The translations under genes were made by a program, and so were the position numbers. From JBFXIE01 sp050176255 (GTDB taxonomy: Bacteria > Pseudomonadota > Gammaproteobacteria > Burkholderiales > Burkholderiaceae_C), in the NCBI RefSeq assembly GCF_050176255.1, contig NZ_JBFXIE010000009.1: a stretch of DNA of 64,000 bases. The stretch is one strand, 5' to 3'. Of the stretch, positions 57,557 to 64,000 are shown one piece after another. The notes under the pieces were generated by a model that saw nothing but the letters and a program-made list of their open reading frames with translations, was not told the DNA's origin and did no database searches. Position 1 is the stretch's first letter; each line of letters starts with the position of its first letter.

Positions 57557-57688
57557 GGCGCGCTTCCTCAAAAAATCACTGGGAACGCAAGCGTAGAGCA
57601 ACGCCACCCCGGCACGCAAGCACTTTAATGGGGGTCAGATTCCAATTAATTGACGCATTTTCATGCCTTTCTTAAATTGGGGACATAT

Positions 57689-57733
57689 CAAATTTAATAG
57701 CTTCTAGCGCTGGATACGCAAGGGTTGAAAGCC
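57689..57733 (+). repeat. Dispersed repeat, copy 10, inside the RAYT element
   Basis: TTAATAGCTTCTAGCGCTGG then GGGTTGAAAGCC. It lies between the left inverted repeat and the transposase stop. Confidence 0.7.
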
Positions 57734-57742
57734 TATTTAGCC

Positions 57743-58438
57743 TTAATTTTTGGGCGCGGCAACGGGCCGGCCCGGCTGTGCCTTGGTAACGCGGCGTGGC
57801 GATTTTTTTTGTAACTCGGCCACAAAATCCGCATCGCCCAGCGCCCAGCCACGCAGCGTGGCGTCGGTCAGCGCGGCCTGATCGGCGCCGGCAATGCCTG
57901 CATGCACCAGCGCGGCGTAGGCGGCCTCGCGTGCAAAAGGCGTGTTGCCCAATGACCAATACAGCGCGTGCGGCGTGACCAGCTTGTCGCTGCGCTGGCC
58001 CAGGTAGTGGGCATGACTTGACCAGGGCCAGGCCTGCGGCTGCGCCACCATGCCGGCGCGCACGGGGTTGAGGTCGATGTAGGCCATGCAGGCCAGCAGG
58101 TAACGCTCGGAGTCGATCAGCGTCGAGCGGTAGCGCCCCTCCCACAACGTGCCGCTGCGGCCGTGGCGGTCGTTGAAGTAGCGCACATAGCTGCGGCCCA
58201 CGGCTTGCATCATCTGCGGCAGGCCATCGGCCGTGGCGGGCGTGGCCAGCAGGTGAAAGTGGTTATCCATGAGCACGTAGGCATGGACGGCAACGCCAGA
58301 CTTTTGCGCGTTGTCGGTCAGCAGCGCCAGCATGGTCTCAAAGTCTTGCAGATCGACAAAGATAGGCTGGCGGTTGTTGCCGCGCTGGATGACGTGGTGC
58401 GGGTAACCCGCCACAGTGAGACGGGGCAGTCGGGCCAT
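57743..58438 (-). CDS. REP-associated tyrosine transposase (RAYT, Y1_Tnp)
   Basis: IS200/IS605-like single-strand transposase relative of 231 residues that acts on REP hairpins. It has the Y1 features: an early PRLTVAGYPHHVIQRGNNRQPIF, the metal-binding HxH in MDNHFHLLATP, the catalytic tyrosine in the QAVGRSYVRYFNDRHGRSGTLWEGRYRSTLID block and ACMAYIDLNPVRAGMV. The Ala/Pro-rich basic tail (KKSPRRVTKAQPGRP) is additional. The terminal inverted repeats suggest that it could have moved as a unit. Confidence 0.9.
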   Translation of the reverse strand: MARLPRLTVAGYPHHVIQRGNNRQPIFVDLQDFETMLALLTDNAQKSGVAVHAYVLMDNHFHLLATPATADGLPQMMQAVGRSYVRYFNDRHGRSGTLWEGRYRSTLIDSERYLLACMAYIDLNPVRAGMVAQPQAWPWSSHAHYLGQRSDKLVTPHALYWSLGNTPFAREAAYAALVHAGIAGADQAALTDATLRGWALGDADFVAELQKKSPRRVTKAQPGRPVAAPKN

Positions 58439-58496
58439 GGCGAATTCCTCGGGGCAAAGCGGGGGGCGATTTTAATTGGAATCTGACCCCTATTAA

Positions 58497-58956
58497 AACG
58501 CCAGCAACGCCCCCACCCAACGCCCTGCCCAAGGGGTTGAACATCACGACAGGTGGGTTGCCGATAGGCTTACCGGACTGCGTTCCATGTGTTCGATTCG
58601 CCCTGCAGCAGCGACGGGGTGAACACCACCATCACCATGAAGTAAGCCGCGCCGCTGTTCTGAACCGCTGTCAGCGCAGGTGATGCAACGGCCACTAGAA
58701 AAAAGTGCCCCCAGCCGTTTTTTAGCAAGCGCTGACAGCTATTGATTTTGATACAGCCCACACCGTATTGACGCATCCTGTCAGCTCAAATCAAACCCTC
58801 ATCCAACCCAGTCGACCGCCATCTGGGGTGTCGGCTTCTTTTACTGCACGTCTGAAAATCACAAGCATTCGCCAATGAAATCAATGCGATAGGCGCGTGG
58901 CCTGAAAAGTGCTTCGCAGGGCTGTGCCCCTCAACCGCTTTCTGGAGCAACCCGCC
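58497..58956. other. Intergenic region with no gene that I can support
   Basis: About 460 bp between the RAYT element and the PEP-CTERM gene. It holds dispersed repeat copy 11 (58708-58752) and a minus-strand frame of 68 codons (58570-58776). Its first third is repeat sequence and the rest (AVASPALTAVQNSGAAYFMVMVVF) could be a remnant of a membrane protein. The plus-strand promoter for the PEP-CTERM gene is expected in the last 100 bp; I see no clear -35/-10. Confidence 0.5.
58708..58752 (-). repeat. Dispersed repeat, copy 11
   Basis: On the minus strand, ATCAATAGCTGTCAGCGCTT then AAAACGGCTGGGG. An intergenic copy. Confidence 0.7.
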
Positions 58957-59700
58957 ATGCGACGCCCTTACATTCCGCACCCAGTGCATTTGACGCTATT
59001 GGCTTGTGGCCTGGCAGCCGCCTTCAACGCATCGGCCGCGCCTTACCACTATGTTGACTGGACCGCCGCAAACATCGCGGGCGGCACAGCGTCGGGCGTG
59101 ATCACGTTGCCCGACGCCTCGACCGTCAACGTGGGATTCAGCGCCACCTTCGCCAGCGGAGCCCCTGGCAACCTGTATGGCGCCCAGACAATCGGTGGAA
59201 CCAACTACTGGAACCCCGCCACCCCCTACGTCAGCGCCCAGGTTGACAACGCGCCGCCCACCCCGGACATCCTCCAGTTGAGCGGTGGTCAGAGCCAGAT
59301 CTACACGGTCACCCTGTCTGCCCCCATCAAAGACCCGGTCATGGCCATCGTCAGCCTGGGCCAGCCCAATGTGCCCACCACTTACGACTTTGACGCACCC
59401 TTTGCCATCGTCAGCCAGGGTGTCGGCTATTGGGGCGGATCCGGCACCAGTCTGACACAGTTGCCTGGCGACATCCTGCGCGGCACGGAAGGCCACGGCA
59501 CCATTCAGTTTCTAGGTACGTTCTCCAGTTTTTCCTGGACTGTGCCCACGCCTGAGACCTGGCACGGTTTCACGTTCGGGATACGCACCACCGAAGCCCT
59601 GGAGCCCGGCAACCCGGTGCCCGAGCCGGCATCGCTGGCGCTGATCGGCGTGGCATTGCTGGGCTGCGTTGTCGCACGCAAACGCCGGGCGGGTGATTGA
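58957..59700 (+). CDS. PEP-CTERM sorting domain protein
   Basis: A 247-residue exported protein. The signal peptide runs to about residue 24 (ACGLAAAFNASAA), and the body is rich in Gly, Thr, Asn and Pro with no domain I recognise. The C-terminus is a full PEP-CTERM sorting signal: VPEPASLALIGVALLGCVVARKRR. Exosortase recognises PEP, cleaves and passes the protein to the surface or extracellular matrix. No exosortase gene is in the window. ATG 58957 follows TGGAGCAA. The next gene is VanZ-like. Confidence 0.93.
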   Translation: MRRPYIPHPVHLTLLACGLAAAFNASAAPYHYVDWTAANIAGGTASGVITLPDASTVNVGFSATFASGAPGNLYGAQTIGGTNYWNPATPYVSAQVDNAPPTPDILQLSGGQSQIYTVTLSAPIKDPVMAIVSLGQPNVPTTYDFDAPFAIVSQGVGYWGGSGTSLTQLPGDILRGTEGHGTIQFLGTFSSFSWTVPTPETWHGFTFGIRTTEALEPGNPVPEPASLALIGVALLGCVVARKRRAGD

Positions 59701-59806
59701 CGGCGCCTGTGCTGTCGTGCATTGCAAGGCCGCGCCGCCGCAATGGCCCGTGCGTTACTTGCTGGGCTGGGTAACATGGTCCAACCCCGCACTCAGCAAG
59801 GCGCCC

Positions 59807-61000
59807 ATGAAACCTGCAGATGACCGCTCGCGCAGCCTCCCGGCGGCGCTGGCGCTGGTTGTATTGCTGATTGTTTACGGCTCGCTGTTTCCTTTTCAGT
59901 GGAACTTTATTGCGCCGCAGGCCTTTGTCTGGCGCGGCCGCGTCGGGCTGGTAGATCTGGTCGAGAACGTCATTTTGTTTGCGCCTATGGGCGTCCTGCT
60001 GGGCTGGGCCGCGCAGGCGCGTGGGCGCTGGTGGATATTTTTTGCTGGCTGGCTGGCGGCGGCGCTGGTGTTGGCCGGCGTGCTGCAGTGGCTGCAAAAA
60101 TACCTGCCGCGCACCCCTGCCCTCTCGGATGTGATCTTCAACATGGCGGGCTTCGTGCTGGGCTGGGGCGCCGGTTTTGCCGCACGGTGGCGTGTGGGGC
60201 ACCTGCTGGTCCGGCACCAGGGCTGGGCCGACGCAGACCGGTACACGCTGGTGCTGGTCGCACTGTGGGGCGTCGCCGAGCTGTATCCGCTGATCCCCAC
60301 GCTGGACGTTTCTTCGGTGGCGCGCCACATCAAGTCGCTGTGGCAGCAAGACCTGTGGCAGCCGCGGCGCATGCTGACGCATGCGGGCATGGCGGTGATC
60401 GGCTTGTCGGCCGCTGCGCACCTGGCCCGCAGTGCCCGGCTGGCGCACCGCGCGCGGGCGCTGGCACTGGCGGCCACGGTGGCGGTGCTGGCGGGCAAGT
60501 TCCTGGTTGTGGGCCAGTCGCCGGGCATGGCGGTGGTGCTGGGCATCGCGGGCGGCTGGTTGCTGTGGCGCTGGTTTGACACCTGGGCCCCGGGTGCGCG
60601 CTGGGCGGCCACGGCGTGGGTGGCGCTGGCCACTTTCCTGCTAGACGCGATATGGCCCTGGGCATGGCGCACTCCGCCAACCGACATGGCCTGGATGCCA
60701 TTTGCCTCGTCGCTCTCTACCTGGGTGCAGTCTGCAATCCCGGCGCGCGCGTTTGAATGCCTGTGCTTTGGCGCGATCGTCTGGAGCACGGTGCGCAACG
60801 GCGCCTTGCTGGGGGGCATGACCGTCTGCACGGCAGCGTTGGCATTGGCCTGCGAATGGGCGCAGCGCTACCTGCCCACCCGCACGGCAGAGATCACGTC
60901 CGTGGTGCTGGCCATCGGCATGGGCTGGCTGCTGTCGGTCTGCAACTCAGCGCGCGGCGCACGCAAGGCGGGCGGTGTGCTCCCTTCTTCACGGGAATGA
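59807..61000 (+). CDS. VanZ-like polytopic membrane protein
   Basis: A 397-residue inner-membrane protein with about ten hydrophobic helices. The N-terminal half reads GSLFPFQWNF ... GLVDLVENVILFAPMGVLLGW, the VanZ-type motif with the conserved Glu/Asn, and AGVLQWLQKYLPRTPALSDVIFNMAG. The C-terminal half repeats it in weaker form (ALACEWAQRYLPTRTAEITSVVLAIG). VanZ-like proteins often stand near PEP-CTERM/exosortase genes. ATG 59807 follows AAGGCG. It lies about 106 bp after the PEP-CTERM gene on the same strand. Confidence 0.85.
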   Translation: MKPADDRSRSLPAALALVVLLIVYGSLFPFQWNFIAPQAFVWRGRVGLVDLVENVILFAPMGVLLGWAAQARGRWWIFFAGWLAAALVLAGVLQWLQKYLPRTPALSDVIFNMAGFVLGWGAGFAARWRVGHLLVRHQGWADADRYTLVLVALWGVAELYPLIPTLDVSSVARHIKSLWQQDLWQPRRMLTHAGMAVIGLSAAAHLARSARLAHRARALALAATVAVLAGKFLVVGQSPGMAVVLGIAGGWLLWRWFDTWAPGARWAATAWVALATFLLDAIWPWAWRTPPTDMAWMPFASSLSTWVQSAIPARAFECLCFGAIVWSTVRNGALLGGMTVCTAALALACEWAQRYLPTRTAEITSVVLAIGMGWLLSVCNSARGARKAGGVLPSSRE

Positions 61001-61062
61001 ACAGGGAGCGCTTTGGTACAGGGTGAGAGGCTTGCCGCAGCATTTGAATTTATGCAAAAGCC

Positions 61063-61108
61063 GGCTCTAGCCCAGACAAATCAAACGCTGGCAGCTATCA
61101 ATTTTGAC
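61063..61108 (-). repeat. Dispersed repeat, copy 12
   Basis: On the minus strand, ATTGATAGCTGCCAGCGTTT then GGGCTAGAGCC: a full copy that overlaps the last codons of the methyltransferase gene at 61098. Confidence 0.8.
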
Positions 61109-62027
61109 AAACCCCAAAACGCGCACCCAGCGCCTGCGTCAGCCCGAACTCGTCCAGGATGGCGGCCAGACGCTCGCGGGCGCTGCGTTTTTTCTGGCCG
61201 GTGTGACGGGCCAGGATCAGCTCGTTTTTCAGGCTGTGCTCCCAGCCGACCAGCTCGGTCACCGTCACCTGGTAGCCGCTGGCCTCCAGGTGCAGGCAGC
61301 GCAGCACGTTGGTGATCTGGCTGCCCAGCTCGCGGGTGTGGATGGGGTGGCGCCATAGCTCGGCCAGCGGCGTGCGCGACAGGCTCAGCGCCTTGGTGCT
61401 GCGCAGGCAGGCCGCCACCTCGGCCTGGCAGCAGGGCACCAGCACCATGGCGCGTGCCTGTTTGCGCAGGCCGAAGTCGATGGCGTCGTCAGTGGCGGTG
61501 TCGCAGGCGTGCAGCGCGGTCACGATGTCGAAGCGCTCGGGCAGCTCGGCCGCGCCTGCGGCGTCTGCCACCGACATGTCGAAGAAGTGCATGCGCTCAA
61601 AACCCAGGCGCTGCGCCAGCTCGCGCGAGCGCTGTACCAGGTCGGCCCGCCACTCGATGCCGTAGATCTCGCCGCGCCCCAGCGATTTGAAGAACAGGTC
61701 GTACAGGATGAAGCCCAGGTAGGACTTGCCCGCGCCGTGGTCGGCCAGCAGCGGCGCGTGGCCGTCGGCCGACAGTTCGCTGAGCAGCGGCTCGATGAAC
61801 TGGTACAGGTGATAGACCTGCTTGAGCTTGCGCCGCGAGTCCTGGTTGAGCCGCCCCTCGCGCGTGAGGATGTGCAGCTCTTTGAGCAGCTCAATGGACT
61901 GGCCGGGCCTCAGCTCGGCCAGCACGGCGGCATCGGCGGCTTGTGCTGCTGCAGCGCCCTTCTGGCGAAGGCCCTCCTTGGCGCGTGCGTCCTGGGGCTG
62001 GCGTGCGGGTACGGGGTGGCGGCTCAT
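61098..62027 (-). CDS. SAM-dependent methyltransferase (Methyltransf_32 / Trm13-like fold)
   Basis: A 309-residue class I methyltransferase. It has the SAM-binding loop LADHGAGKSYLGFILYDLFF, IYGIEWRADLV, and the ALHACDTATDDAIDFG ... VLVPCCQAEV block (H-A-C-D and P-C-C), which resembles PF13679 proteins such as GSTCD and the Trm13 tRNA methyltransferases. Substrate is unknown; an RNA substrate is possible. Its start is coupled by a 4-bp ATGA overlap to the upstream DUF1415 gene. The last few codons overlap a dispersed repeat copy. Confidence 0.82.
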   Translation of the reverse strand: MSRHPVPARQPQDARAKEGLRQKGAAAAQAADAAVLAELRPGQSIELLKELHILTREGRLNQDSRRKLKQVYHLYQFIEPLLSELSADGHAPLLADHGAGKSYLGFILYDLFFKSLGRGEIYGIEWRADLVQRSRELAQRLGFERMHFFDMSVADAAGAAELPERFDIVTALHACDTATDDAIDFGLRKQARAMVLVPCCQAEVAACLRSTKALSLSRTPLAELWRHPIHTRELGSQITNVLRCLHLEASGYQVTVTELVGWEHSLKNELILARHTGQKKRSARERLAAILDEFGLTQALGARFGVCQN

Positions 62028-62674
62028 GCCTGGGGTGCGCCCTTGGCTGCATTTGCGGGGCTGTGCGCGGCGCAGCGCGGGCCCACGTCCAGGTCGGCCC
62101 AGCCCTGTGCGCCCAGGCGCTCCAGCACTTCCATGTTGCGCTCGAAGATTTCTTCCGCCTCTGGGAACACCTCCACCGCGCGGTCGATGCTTTCTTCACG
62201 CAGCAGATGCAGCGTGGGGTATGGCGCGCGGTTGGTGCAGTTGGTCACGTCGTCGGCCAGCGTGCCCTCAAACTGAAACTGCGGGTGAAACGACGCCACC
62301 TGCAGAATGCCCGCCAGGTCCATGGCCTCGACCAGCTCGTCGGCCAATTCCAGAAAGTCGTTGAAGTCCAAAAAATCAGGCATGACCAGCGGCGCCATCA
62401 GCAGCGTGGTGTCGCGCTTTTCGGGCGGTGCTTCGGCCAGCGCCTCCAGCTCGCGCTGCAGGTCTTGCAGCAGGCCACGCGCATCCGTCGCGTGGCTCAC
62501 CACGTAATGAATCTGGCCCTTGACATGCACGCTTTTGGCAAACGGGCACAGGTTCAGACCGATGACGGCGCGCTCCAGCCAGCGCACGGTGTCTTGCACG
62601 ACGACACTGTCGTCGCAAGCGGGAGACGACGCAGCATCGTTGGCGGGCTGGTCGGGCGCGGGGCTGGTGGTCAT
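62024..62674 (-). CDS. DUF1415 family protein
   Basis: A 216-residue cytoplasmic protein with the DUF1415 signatures RWLERAVIGLNLCPFAKSV near residue 32, DTTLLMAPLVMPDFLDFNDFLELADELVE, and FHPQFQFEGT...NRAPYPTLHLLREESI. The function is unknown. The Cys in LNLCPFA and the conserved acidic and His residues look like an active or metal site. It is directly coupled (ATGA) to the downstream methyltransferase, suggesting that they work together. Confidence 0.92.
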   Translation of the reverse strand: MTTSPAPDQPANDAASSPACDDSVVVQDTVRWLERAVIGLNLCPFAKSVHVKGQIHYVVSHATDARGLLQDLQRELEALAEAPPEKRDTTLLMAPLVMPDFLDFNDFLELADELVEAMDLAGILQVASFHPQFQFEGTLADDVTNCTNRAPYPTLHLLREESIDRAVEVFPEAEEIFERNMEVLERLGAQGWADLDVGPRCAAHSPANAAKGAPQA

Positions 62675-62757
62675 GGTGCAGGCTGGTTTTCAAGGGGGCC
62701 TGCATTGTATGCGTGGCCCTTTTTCAGACACCCGGACGCATCCGGGGCGCAGACGCA

Positions 62758-63927
62758 TCAACCCAGCAGATGCTGGCCGGTCAGGCGCTCGTGCTCGCGC
62801 ACGGCAAAGCGGTCGGTCATGCCGGCGATGAAGTCGGCCACGGTGCGGGCGCGGCGCTGGGCGTCGCCCTGCAGCGCCCAATCGGCCTGCACGGGCGGCA
62901 TCTGGCGCGGGTCGGCCTGGTAGATGGCGAACAAGTCGCGCACCACCTGGCGCGCGCGCTCCATGGTCTGCGCCACCTGGGGGTGACGGTAGAGCTGATG
63001 AAACAAAAAGTGCTTCAGCACCTGCGACTGCGCCCGCATGTCCTGCGAGAACCCCACCAGCGCAGGCATTGCGCGCACGGCGTCCACATCCGTTGGCGCC
63101 GCGTCTGCCAGGGCGGCGCGGGTGGTGTCGATCACGTCGTAGATCTGGTCACTGAGCATGCGGCGGATGGCCTCGGCCAGCAGCTTGCGCTGGCCCGCCG
63201 CTTGCGCCAGATGCGGGTACTGCGCCTGCGCCTGGGCGCGATAGCGGTCAAACAGCGGCACATCGCGCAGCTGCTGCAGCGTAATCAGGCCCGAGCGCAC
63301 GCCGTCGTCGATGTCGTGCGCGTTGTAGGCAATCTCGTCGGCCAGGTTGCACAGCTGCGCCTCCAGGCTGGGCTGCAGGCCCAGCAGAAAGCGCCGCCCC
63401 ACGCCGCCAGGCTCGCGCTCTTCCAGCAGCTCGGCATTGCGCCGCGAGCAGTGCTTGAGGATGCCCTCACGCGTCTCAAAGGTCAGGTTGATGCCGTCGT
63501 AATCGGGGTAGCGGTCTTCCAGCGCATCCACCACGCGCAGGCTTTGCAGGTTGTGCTCAAAACCGCCAAAGTCGGCCATGCAGGCATTCAGCGCATCCTG
63601 CCCCGCGTGCCCGAAGGGCGTGTGCCCCAGGTCGTGGGCCAGGCACACGGCCTCCACCAGGTCTTCACTCAGCCGCAGCGACCGCGCCACCGAGCGCCCC
63701 AGCTGCGCCACCTCCAGCGAATGCGTGAGCCGGGTGCGAAACAGGTCGCCCTCATGGTTCAGAAAGACCTGGGTTTTATAGACCAGCCGGCGGAAGGCCG
63801 TGGAGTGCACGATGCGGTCGCGGTCGCGCTGGTAGTCGGTGCGGGTGGGCGCGGGCGGCTCGAAGTACCGCCTGCCCCGGCTATGCGCCGGGTGGCAGGC
63901 ATAGGGCGCCAACTGAATACTTTGCAT
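62758..63927 (-). CDS. dgt: dGTPase-like HD-domain triphosphohydrolase
   Basis: Hydrolyses dGTP (or other dNTPs) to the nucleoside and triphosphate. The 389-residue product has the HD-domain metal ligands in LTHSLEVAQ and AHDLGHTPFGHAG, RRLVYKTQVFLNHEGD, LCNLADEIAYNAHDIDDG and a long alpha-helical C-terminus. I use ATG 63927 (MQSIQLAPYACHP); the frame is open to 63981. It is the last complete gene of the window on the minus strand. Confidence 0.94.
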   Translation of the reverse strand: MQSIQLAPYACHPAHSRGRRYFEPPAPTRTDYQRDRDRIVHSTAFRRLVYKTQVFLNHEGDLFRTRLTHSLEVAQLGRSVARSLRLSEDLVEAVCLAHDLGHTPFGHAGQDALNACMADFGGFEHNLQSLRVVDALEDRYPDYDGINLTFETREGILKHCSRRNAELLEEREPGGVGRRFLLGLQPSLEAQLCNLADEIAYNAHDIDDGVRSGLITLQQLRDVPLFDRYRAQAQAQYPHLAQAAGQRKLLAEAIRRMLSDQIYDVIDTTRAALADAAPTDVDAVRAMPALVGFSQDMRAQSQVLKHFLFHQLYRHPQVAQTMERARQVVRDLFAIYQADPRQMPPVQADWALQGDAQRRARTVADFIAGMTDRFAVREHERLTGQHLLG

Positions 63928-63965
63928 GAGATACCCTGATTTGCGACATGCTTCAGACTGCGCCG

Positions 63966-64000
63966 CGAGCCCTCGCCCCAACCCTCTCCCAAGGGGAGAG
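63966..64000. repeat. Edge of a widespread intergenic repeat (CCCTCGCCCCAACCCTCTCC type)
   Basis: The last 35 bases contain CCCTCGCCCCAACCCTCTCC then CAAGGGGAGAG, the beginning of the palindromic element known from many proteobacterial intergenic regions. The window cuts it. Confidence 0.6.

Larger units (their letters stand above)
57625..58496. mobile_element. RAYT element with inverted terminal repeats
   Basis: The left end (57626-57649) and right end (58472-58495) match in inverted orientation. The perfect core GGGGTCAGATTCCAATT occurs at 57631-57647 and as its reverse complement at 58474-58490. Flanking TTTAAT/ATTAAA positions also match with one difference. The unit encloses a RAYT transposase gene and, near its left end, one dispersed repeat copy. 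Confidence 0.8.

Noticed and set aside
58570..58776. A 68-codon minus-strand gene
   Set aside because: Its first third is the dispersed repeat itself and there is no ribosome-binding site. It is described only as part of the intergenic region.

Overview
The window is a continuous stretch of chromosome from a GC-rich beta-proteobacterium, most likely a member of the Comamonadaceae (Acidovorax / Alicycliphilus / Diaphorobacter type). This rests on the general-porin family, the secB-gpsA and grxC-rhodanese neighbourhood, GroEL with a Gly/Met-rich tail, a coenzyme Q gene (coq7), a complete type II secretion locus and a PEP-CTERM protein. I see no rRNA, tRNA, prophage, plasmid functions or CRISPR array. 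The only mobile gene is one REP-associated (RAYT) transposase. The genus is an inference; the protein families are mostly unambiguous.

Layout. 1-9.3 kb: gpsA (cut by the window edge), secB, grxC and a membrane rhodanese on the minus strand, then gpmA, a C-terminal processing protease and a MoeB/ThiF-type enzyme on the plus strand. Next come a signalling and envelope block (single-domain response regulator, divergent LuxR-type regulator and CHASE3 histidine kinase, and three small envelope proteins: DUF1328, a DUF883/ElaB-like protein and a BON lipoprotein), and then coaD. 9.4-18.7 kb: rsmD and two M16 peptidases divergent from ftsY, cutA, a bifunctional NMN adenylyltransferase/Nudix enzyme, a frameshifted membrane protein and a DUF4124 protein. 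18.8-25.5 kb: groESL under a sigma-32 promoter with a CIRCE operator, pgi-tal divergent from a HexR-like regulator, and a PEBP protein. 25.5-36.3 kb: 5'-nucleotidase lipoprotein, M20 amidohydrolase, three tandem porins, coq7, osmC and ilvA, the last with a possible attenuator leader. 36.3-49.5 kb: the type II secretion system, with gspC divergent, gspGHIJKLMNDE as a compact operon, and gspF inverted downstream after an EF-hand protein and a 5'-nucleotidase. 49.5-64 kb: a luciferase-like monooxygenase, a stand-alone CZB zinc-sensor protein, gltD-gltB, the RAYT element, a PEP-CTERM protein with a VanZ-like membrane protein, a methyltransferase with DUF1415, and dgt.

The most unusual signal is a dispersed imperfectly palindromic repeat of about 42 bp (core ATAGCTGCYAGCGCTT, then a second half close to RGGGCTRGAGCC). 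I find about 13 copies in both orientations. Most lie between genes. Three lie inside reading frames, and each of these encodes a hydrophobic export or membrane segment: the signal peptides of the second M16 protein and of the secretin GspD, and a transmembrane helix of GspF. Other points are the ilvA leader with a short reading frame and a 10-bp terminator stem, a 9-bp motif shared by two promoters of the two-component/envelope block, a perfect 78-bp direct duplication between gspG and gspH, and the inverted repeats around the RAYT gene.
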